A stretch of DNA of 52,616 bases from contig JAGYOE010000006.1 in the NCBI GenBank assembly GCA_018399755.1, positions 1 through 52,616 on the forward strand. Direction: 5' to 3'. Positions 46,831 through 52,616 of the stretch are shown here, one piece after another (within the stretch, counting starts at the first letter, position 1; every line of letters begins with the position of its first letter). This stretch comes from Bacilli bacterium (GTDB lineage: Bacteria > Bacillota_I > Bacilli_A > Izemoplasmatales > Hujiaoplasmataceae). The notes below the pieces were generated by a model, which worked only from the letters and a program-made list of their open reading frames with translations, was not told where the DNA came from and searched no databases. The position numbers and the translations under genes were made by a program.

Positions 46831-47745
46831 CTAAAAAATTTTGCCAAAGAAGCCTTTTAATCTACTAGGCATTTTTTTCATTGATTGTGCGATAACTCTT
46901 GGCAAGAGAATCATAGCTTCTCCAAAGGCAAGTTTTCTAATTTGGTTTTTATTTAAACCTTTTAAATCCATAAATAAATAATTACGACAAATTATTCCAA
47001 CCCTTAAAGAAAGTAACGCATTACCAATTCCTTGAGCAAAGGAGCCAGTAACAGTTTTTAATAATGGCATTTCTTTTAATGCATTTATTGAAGAAGAAGG
47101 AAAAATTTCTGAAAAATCCATTTCTTCTAAATTTTCTGCAATTATCGCTGTAGATAAAACATTTAAAGATAATTTACCTAAAGATAGATAACTAGGTCTA
47201 AAACCGCATTTAAAAACTAAGGATTTAATTAACTTCAGGTTGATTGTTATTACAGCTAAAGCATCTAATCTACCATTTTGTGATATAGCTGTCGAGATAT
47301 ACACTGTTTCAGCATGAGAAACAATCATTTTGTTTAACTCTTTTTTTATTGTTTTATCAAAAATATTAGATAATGCTCTTTTCAATTTTAAACTGTCAGT
47401 AATTGATAATTCAATTAGCCCTTTATCCTCATCACTTAAGTAATCTTCTTCTAGAAGGTTTTTAGCAACTTTTTTATACATTTTATAGTTTTTTCTTGCA
47501 TTTTGTTCTTCGGTAAATAAATGATCAATAGAAAAACTAGGTGATAAAAGAATAGTAAATATTGGTCTTATAAACAAGAAGAAAAACAAAACACCAGAAA
47601 CAACATAAAAAGCATACTCTAAATAAACATGAATTCTAGCAATTTTCTCTCCAAGATCTAATACGGCAGAAACAATAATTAATATAAGAAAAAATACTGA
47701 AGCAATTCCAATCACTATCCAAAAAGATTTTCCTAACTTTTTCAT
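46831..47745 (-). CDS. DUF697 (YcjF-like) membrane protein
   Basis: 304 residues with two N-terminal membrane helices (about 8-30 and 40-62) followed by a cytosolic helical region. The C-terminal DUF697-like block has ISQNGRLDALAVITINLKLI near residue 160 and SFAQGIGNALLSLRVG near 240. DUF697 proteins are often tied to GTPases or membrane stress, with no defined function. It overlaps ribF by 4 nt and is the last gene of the mutS2-truB-ribF group. Confidence 0.8.
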   Translation of the reverse strand: MKKLGKSFWIVIGIASVFFLILIIVSAVLDLGEKIARIHVYLEYAFYVVSGVLFFFLFIRPIFTILLSPSFSIDHLFTEEQNARKNYKMYKKVAKNLLEEDYLSDEDKGLIELSITDSLKLKRALSNIFDKTIKKELNKMIVSHAETVYISTAISQNGRLDALAVITINLKLIKSLVFKCGFRPSYLSLGKLSLNVLSTAIIAENLEEMDFSEIFPSSSINALKEMPLLKTVTGSFAQGIGNALLSLRVGIICRNYLFMDLKGLNKNQIRKLAFGEAMILLPRVIAQSMKKMPSRLKGFFGKIF

Positions 47746-48659
47746 AAATAGCTCCTTTTTACCATTTTTTTAGCTTGAGCAACATCCTTTTTAATTTGTC
47801 TAATCAATAAGTTTTTATTCGCGTATTTTATTTCTTCGCGTAGATAGTTTAAAAATTCAATAGTAATATATTTATCGTATAAATCATCATTTACATCAAA
47901 TATATAAGTTTCTAAACTAATTATATTATTTTTAAATGTTGGTCTCTTCCCAACATTAGTAACTCCATAATAAATTTTTTCATTTAAATAAATTTTTGTT
48001 AAATATACACCCATTGTAGGCAAATAATAATTAGTATAATCAATATTAGCTGTGGGAAAACCTAAATCTTTACCAATCCCTTTGCCTTTAATTACTTTTC
48101 CTTGAATTTGATAATTTCTTCCTAATAAATAATTTACCAGTTCTAAATCTCCATTATCTAAAGCTATTCTTATTTTGGTTGAACCAATTTTTTCGCTTTG
48201 GTAAGTTAATTCAGGTATTACAACGGTTTTAAATTCATCAAATTGGGTTAAATGAGATACATTCCCCAAACTCCTAAATCCATAAGTAAAATCAAAACCA
48301 ACAACTAGATAATCCATATTAATTAAAAATTGATATATAAACTCATCTGGTTCCATGCTAATTAATTGCTTGCTGACGCGGAAAACATAAAGTATATCCA
48401 CATCATATTTTTCTAAAATTTCTTTTTTATCTTCAATTGATGTTAGATAGTAAAAAGGTTTATTATTTAAATATTTGCTTATACTTTGGTCAAAAGTAAA
48501 AACAAGTAATTTCTTACTTGTTTGTTTTTTCAATTCTTGAGCTTTTTCAATCAATTTTTGATGAGCAATATGTAATCCATCAAAGAATCCTAAACAAGCA
48601 ATAGCATTCTTTTCTTCTATCTCATCATCAAAATTGATATATTTTACCTCTAACACCAT
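47742..48659 (-). CDS. ribF: Bifunctional riboflavin kinase/FAD synthetase
   Basis: Makes FMN and then FAD from riboflavin. The 305 residues have an N-terminal nucleotidyltransferase domain with GFFDGLHIAHQKLI (about residues 24-37) and a flavin-binding middle. The C-terminal kinase domain has GKGIGKDLGFPTANI (about 195-209). It overlaps truB by 10 nt; truB-ribF is a widely conserved pair. Confidence 0.97.
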   Translation of the reverse strand: MVLEVKYINFDDEIEEKNAIACLGFFDGLHIAHQKLIEKAQELKKQTSKKLLVFTFDQSISKYLNNKPFYYLTSIEDKKEILEKYDVDILYVFRVSKQLISMEPDEFIYQFLINMDYLVVGFDFTYGFRSLGNVSHLTQFDEFKTVVIPELTYQSEKIGSTKIRIALDNGDLELVNYLLGRNYQIQGKVIKGKGIGKDLGFPTANIDYTNYYLPTMGVYLTKIYLNEKIYYGVTNVGKRPTFKNNIISLETYIFDVNDDLYDKYITIEFLNYLREEIKYANKNLLIRQIKKDVAQAKKMVKRSYL

Positions 48660-49534
48660 TTCACCGACATTCTCATAACGTCTTTATCTTCATCATAATA
48701 ATAAATAGCTAGTACTTCTCCTTCATTTGAATAAATAATTGTATCAGTTTTTTTAGCAAACAAATCTAACTCTAAAAAACGACCATTTTCGATATAAGAT
48801 TTTGCTCTTTCATCAACAACTAATTTTTGCATATCTAAAAATTGGAAAGGTTCTAATACTTTTATTGAATTGGCTTTTAATTCTTCAATTGTATGAGCGT
48901 CTTCAATAGAAAAGTTTTCAATTTTAGTTCTTCTTAGTTCGCCTAAACAACCAAAATTATCAAGTTTTTTCCCTAAATCTCTTGCAATTGCTCTAATATA
49001 AGTTCCTTTAGAAACCTCTATATCAATTTGGAAGCGATATTCATTACCAGTTTCTAATTCTTTAAAGTTATCTATAGAAAAAACCTCAACTTCTCTTGGT
49101 TCTATATTATTAACCTGAATATCTTTTCTTGCTAATTCATATAGCTTAAATCCATTAACCTTAATTGCAGAAAAATTTGGCGGTGTTTGCATGGTTTTGC
49201 CTTCAAACTCTTTTAATTTTTCTTTAACTAATGATTCATTTATATCGGAAGCAACTTTTTGATTTACAACTTTACCAGTACAGTCATCAGAATCTGTTGC
49301 TTTACCAATAATTATTTCAGCAATATATTTTTTTTTGTTTTCAGAAAAATATTTCACTAGTTTTGTCGCTTTATTGACACATAGAACTAACACACCAGTA
49401 GCATTAGGGTCTAATGTGCCTATGTGACCTATTCTCCTTGTATCAAGGGCTTTTCTAGCGACATCAACAACATCATGTGATGTCAATCCTTTTGGTTTAT
49501 CGATAATAATAATTCCATTATCTGTATTTTTCAA
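48650..49534 (-). CDS. truB: tRNA pseudouridine-55 synthase TruB
   Basis: Isomerises U55 in the T-loop of tRNAs. Of the 294 residues, DKPKGLTSHDVV is near the N-terminus, and RRIGHIGTLDPNATGVL holds the catalytic aspartate (near residue 42). KGTYIRAIARDLG is in the second half, followed by a short C-terminal PUA-like region. AGAGGAGTTG precedes the ATG. It follows mutS2 closely. Confidence 0.97.
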   Translation of the reverse strand: MKNTDNGIIIIDKPKGLTSHDVVDVARKALDTRRIGHIGTLDPNATGVLVLCVNKATKLVKYFSENKKKYIAEIIIGKATDSDDCTGKVVNQKVASDINESLVKEKLKEFEGKTMQTPPNFSAIKVNGFKLYELARKDIQVNNIEPREVEVFSIDNFKELETGNEYRFQIDIEVSKGTYIRAIARDLGKKLDNFGCLGELRRTKIENFSIEDAHTIEELKANSIKVLEPFQFLDMQKLVVDERAKSYIENGRFLELDLFAKKTDTIIYSNEGEVLAIYYYDEDKDVMRMSVKWC

Positions 49535-49558
49535 TTACAACAACTCCTCTGTCTGAAA

Positions 49559-51874
49559 CTATTTAAAATATATAATCGTAACACCTTTACCACCTTCGTG
49601 TTCTCCACCCGATCGATAGTTTTTTATTTGTGGGTTTTCTTTAGCAAATTTTTCTACACCCTTTTTTAGGGCTTGTGTTCCAATTCCATGTACTATATAT
49701 GCAAACTCTAAATTGCTCAATAAACAATCATCTACAAACTTATCTAATTCTTCCATCGCTTCTACATAGCGTTTTCCATGTAAATCTAGTTCTACCTTAG
49801 GTGTTATTGTTTTAAGTGGTTGTGACTTTATTTTTGGTTTTTCAGTTTTTCCTTTGCCTAAATACTCCAAATCATCTTCTTTTGCAGTAATAGTTAAAAC
49901 TCCCATTTGAACCTCATATTCATTAGCTTTTAATTTCTTATTGACTATGCCATTCCTTTGATAAGGTAAAACTTTTACTCGATCGCCAATGGTTATTTTA
50001 TGATCACTTGTTTTTTCGTATTTAGTTTCATCATCTATAACATTTTTGCTTTTATGTTTAATTTTAGCTAATTTATGTTCCTTAAATTCTGCTTGAGATT
50101 TCAATTCATCTAATTCTTCTATTAAACTATTAACCTCTTCTAAAGCTTGTTTTTGTTTTTCGGTATTTTCTAGTTTTAATTTTTTTAATAATTGATTTTG
50201 TTCTTGTTTTTGCTTTTGTTTTAATTCTTCCAATTCTCTAGATTTTTTCTCAAGAACATCATTTTTATTTTCATACTCATTTATTTCGGCTTCTAAATTT
50301 TTGCTTTGATTTTCTAATTTATTAATCAATTTAGTAACATCAGTATCAAAACTTAATGAAACATTTTCTGCGTGTTTACAAACTTCATCATTAAGTCCCA
50401 ATCTTCTAGCGATAGAAATAGCATTTGAACTGCCAGGAACTCCAATTTTCAATTTATATGTTGGTTGTAAACTATCTAAATCAAATTCAACAGAAGCATT
50501 TACTGTATTAACAAGATTATAAGCATAAGTTTTTAATTCAGGATAATGGGTAGTAACCATTGAGTAAATCTTTAATTTTCTAATATACTCCATAATAGAA
50601 ATTGCTAAAGAAGCACCTTCTTTTGGGTCTGTCCCTGAACCAATTTCATCCAATAATACTAATGAGTTATCCGATACATTATCTAATATTCTAATAATAT
50701 TTCCAATATGTGATGAAAAAGTTGATAGAGATTGTTCAATTGATTGTTCATCCCCTATATCCGCAAATATATTTTCAAATACAACTATTTCTGAGTTATC
50801 ATTTACCGGAATTAAAAAACCAGACTGTGCCATAATTGCTAATAAGCCTAAAGTTTTTAGAGCCACAGTTTTTCCACCAGTATTAGGCCCAGTAATTATA
50901 ATATGATGATAATTGCCAAAAATAATATTATTACCAACAACTTCTTCTGGATCGATTAACGGATGTTTTGCGTTAATTAATTTAATTTTATCAGTTAATT
51001 TTGGTCTAGTAAAATTAAATTCTACAGCATATATTGCTTTTGCAAAAACAATATCAAGATAAGTAAAAATATCTAAATTTGATTTTAACTCATCAGTTTT
51101 TTTATTTACACTAGCAGTTAACTTTCGTAAAATCTTTTCGATTTCGCTTTCTTCATCTAATAATAAACTCTGTAATTGATTATTTAAATTAGAACAACTT
51201 AAAGGTTCAATAAAAACAGTTTCTTTACTAGCAGATTGATCATGAATAACACCTTTAAAAGAATTTTTAAATTCAGCTTTTACTGGTAAGACCAAACGAT
51301 TATTTCTAATTGTTATTATACTATCACTCAGTTTATTTGCTTCACTTTTTAAAAGCGAAGCCATTTTAGTATCAATTCTATCCTCAATTGTTTTAATTTT
51401 TTTGCGTATACTAGCTAAAGAAGGTGATGCATTATCATAAACTTCACCTTTTTTATCAATTACTTGGTCAATTTTAGATTTTAAATCACTCAAATTTTCT
51501 AAGCGTTGATAATATTCTTCTAAAGAAGTTATTTCAATTTCTAAAGCTTTAATTTTCTTTATGTATTGATTAGTTCTTTGTATAGCTTCTTGATGAGAAA
51601 CAATCTTCATTAATTCTTCTACAGTTAAAACAGACTCAATAACTGCTTTTCTTATAACTGAATTTATATCTAAAACACCTGTCAAAGGTGTAGAGTCAAA
51701 TCTAATTATCATTATTTTAGCTGTTTCAACTTCGCTTAACTCTTTATCTATAGTGCTTTTATTAGTTTTAGGTGATAATTTTTTAACTAAAGTTTTCCCT
51801 AAGTCGGTAACTGCATAATTGCGCAATAAATCTTTAATCTTATCAAATTCTAGTTTATTAATATCGGCTATCAT
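49559..51874 (-). CDS. mutS2: Endonuclease MutS2
   Basis: MutS-family protein acting on ribosome collisions and recombination intermediates rather than mismatch repair. The 771 residues lack the MutS mismatch-recognition domain. They have a helical core/clamp, the ATPase with GPNTGGKTVALKT (near residue 330) and VLLDEIGSGTDPKEGA, a long charged coiled coil (about 510-610), a KOW-like segment, and a C-terminal Smr domain with LDLHGKRYVEA and HGIGTQALKKGV. It is divergent from rnhC, the conserved MutS2/RNase HIII neighbourhood of Bacillota. GGAGAG precedes the start. Confidence 0.96.
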   Translation of the reverse strand: MIADINKLEFDKIKDLLRNYAVTDLGKTLVKKLSPKTNKSTIDKELSEVETAKIMIIRFDSTPLTGVLDINSVIRKAVIESVLTVEELMKIVSHQEAIQRTNQYIKKIKALEIEITSLEEYYQRLENLSDLKSKIDQVIDKKGEVYDNASPSLASIRKKIKTIEDRIDTKMASLLKSEANKLSDSIITIRNNRLVLPVKAEFKNSFKGVIHDQSASKETVFIEPLSCSNLNNQLQSLLLDEESEIEKILRKLTASVNKKTDELKSNLDIFTYLDIVFAKAIYAVEFNFTRPKLTDKIKLINAKHPLIDPEEVVGNNIIFGNYHHIIITGPNTGGKTVALKTLGLLAIMAQSGFLIPVNDNSEIVVFENIFADIGDEQSIEQSLSTFSSHIGNIIRILDNVSDNSLVLLDEIGSGTDPKEGASLAISIMEYIRKLKIYSMVTTHYPELKTYAYNLVNTVNASVEFDLDSLQPTYKLKIGVPGSSNAISIARRLGLNDEVCKHAENVSLSFDTDVTKLINKLENQSKNLEAEINEYENKNDVLEKKSRELEELKQKQKQEQNQLLKKLKLENTEKQKQALEEVNSLIEELDELKSQAEFKEHKLAKIKHKSKNVIDDETKYEKTSDHKITIGDRVKVLPYQRNGIVNKKLKANEYEVQMGVLTITAKEDDLEYLGKGKTEKPKIKSQPLKTITPKVELDLHGKRYVEAMEELDKFVDDCLLSNLEFAYIVHGIGTQALKKGVEKFAKENPQIKNYRSGGEHEGGKGVTIIYFK

Positions 51875-51939
51875 ATTTCACTCTCCGCACCTTCTATTTT
51901 ACCACATATTATGATAAAATAAAAAGGGGAGTTGAGAGA

Positions 51940-52616
51940 ATGAAGACCGTTTTAGAAATTAACAATAAATATCTTAAAAAATTAGTCGATTATTATAATC
52001 GATTTTCTGAAAAACCGAATACTCCTCATATAAAACACCTTTTTAAAGTGGATAATTTAACTATAACTGTTTACAATTCTAATAAAGTGGTTTTTCAAGG
52101 TGAAAACGCTGAAGAAGAATATGAAAAGTGGTTAAAAATTACTGGTACAAAACCAGAAATAACCAAAACAGCTAATTCTACTCTTTATCTTAATGAACAT
52201 TATAAAAAATGTGCAATTGGTACTGATGAGGTTGGTACTGGAGATTTTTTTGGCCCTGTTATTGTTTGTGCAGCTTTGGTTTGTCCAAGAAATTATCCAT
52301 TTTTAAATGAATTAAATATTCAAGATAGCAAAAACATGTCAGATAATTATATCAAACTAATAGCACCTAAACTAATTAATGAAATATCACATCATATTCT
52401 TATCTTAAATAATGAAAAATTCAATAATCTAACTGAAGAAGGTTATAATTTAAACAAAATAAAAGCTTATTTGCATAATCACGCAATTAAAAAAATGATT
52501 AACAAGAAAATAAAGTACGATGAAATCATTATTGATAAATTTTGTAGTAATGACAATTATTTTAAATATCTTAATAAACAAGACACAATCAAAGATATAT
52601 TATTAATTGAAAAAGC
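51940..52616 (+). CDS. rnhC: Ribonuclease HIII, 5' part only
   Basis: Cleaves the RNA strand of RNA-DNA hybrids. Open from ATG at 51940 (GGGGAG upstream) through the window edge, so the 3' end is missing. An N-terminal TBP-like substrate-binding domain (about residues 1-80, MKTVLEINNKYLKKLVDYY) is followed by the RNase H fold with GTDEVGTGDFFGPV near residue 93, which holds the first catalytic acidic residues. The segment QDSKNMSD near residue 128 and DEIIIDKF near 195 continue the catalytic domain. A possible -10 TAAAAT lies at 51915-51920. Confidence 0.95.
   Translation, partial: MKTVLEINNKYLKKLVDYYNRFSEKPNTPHIKHLFKVDNLTITVYNSNKVVFQGENAEEEYEKWLKITGTKPEITKTANSTLYLNEHYKKCAIGTDEVGTGDFFGPVIVCAALVCPRNYPFLNELNIQDSKNMSDNYIKLIAPKLINEISHHILILNNEKFNNLTEEGYNLNKIKAYLHNHAIKKMINKKIKYDEIIIDKFCSNDNYFKYLNKQDTIKDILLIEK

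Overview
The window is very AT-rich, gene-dense bacterial DNA. It has Gram-positive-style Shine-Dalgarno sites (AAGGAGG, AGGTGAT), TTGnnn-17-TATAAT promoters, T-box leaders and a Bacillus-type RNase P RNA. TGA is a stop (pnp ends in TGA) and tryptophan is read from TGG, so the code is standard and the Mycoplasma/Spiroplasma groups are excluded. The gene set (FtsZ and SepF but no visible wall genes, two M16 peptidases, deoC/deoD/deoB, PduL, a cobalamin riboswitch) best fits a code-11 mollicute relative such as the Izemoplasma/Haloplasma/Acholeplasma side of the Bacillota. That placement is inference. Almost every gene is on the minus strand. The plus-strand exceptions are queT, a pair of very large coiled-coil genes, and rnhC at the right edge.

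Layout. 1-262: cobalamin riboswitch and its promoter, serving a gene beyond the left edge. 279-5574: radC, then the valine T-box operon Nudix-valS-folC. 5490-11424: deoC, a membrane protein, deoD, a terminator, then two M16 peptidases, engB and a methyltransferase. 11423-14470: ileS under an isoleucine T-box. 14483-19793: one long operon mgtE-mgtE-yhbY-surE-small ORF-ylmE-sepF-yggT. 19803-22808: pduL-tgt and ftsZ. 22816-23605: preQ1 riboswitch and the queuosine-precursor transporter. 23604-25633: ruvB-queA. 25699-31972: two tandem coiled-coil genes, the first wrecked by a tight cluster of frameshifts. 31982-35188: hemW-xerD-deoB. 35252-40128: rpsO, pnp, rnpB and lepA. 40171-42953: membrane protein, Nudix protein and a decayed DUF2779-like nuclease. 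42971-46821: tig and lon. 46831-51874: mutS2-truB-ribF-DUF697 protein. 51940-end: rnhC, cut by the window.

How the genes work together. tgt, queA and the preQ1-controlled transporter form a scattered queuosine salvage set. deoC, deoD and deoB turn (deoxy)nucleosides into acetaldehyde and glyceraldehyde-3-phosphate, which suits an organism living on DNA or nucleosides. PduL can link acetyl-CoA to acetyl-phosphate. ftsZ, sepF, ylmE and yggT are the division genes, with ileS in its usual place behind them. pnp, rnpB, rpsO, lepA, engB, yhbY, truB and the T-box synthetase operons are translation and RNA genes.

The part most worth a second look is 25758-31945. It holds two giant Lys/Asn/Glu-rich coiled-coil proteins of unknown function behind their own promoter. 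About 16 indels and 3 nonsense codons are packed into roughly 1.65 kb of the first gene, while the 4.2 kb downstream is undamaged.
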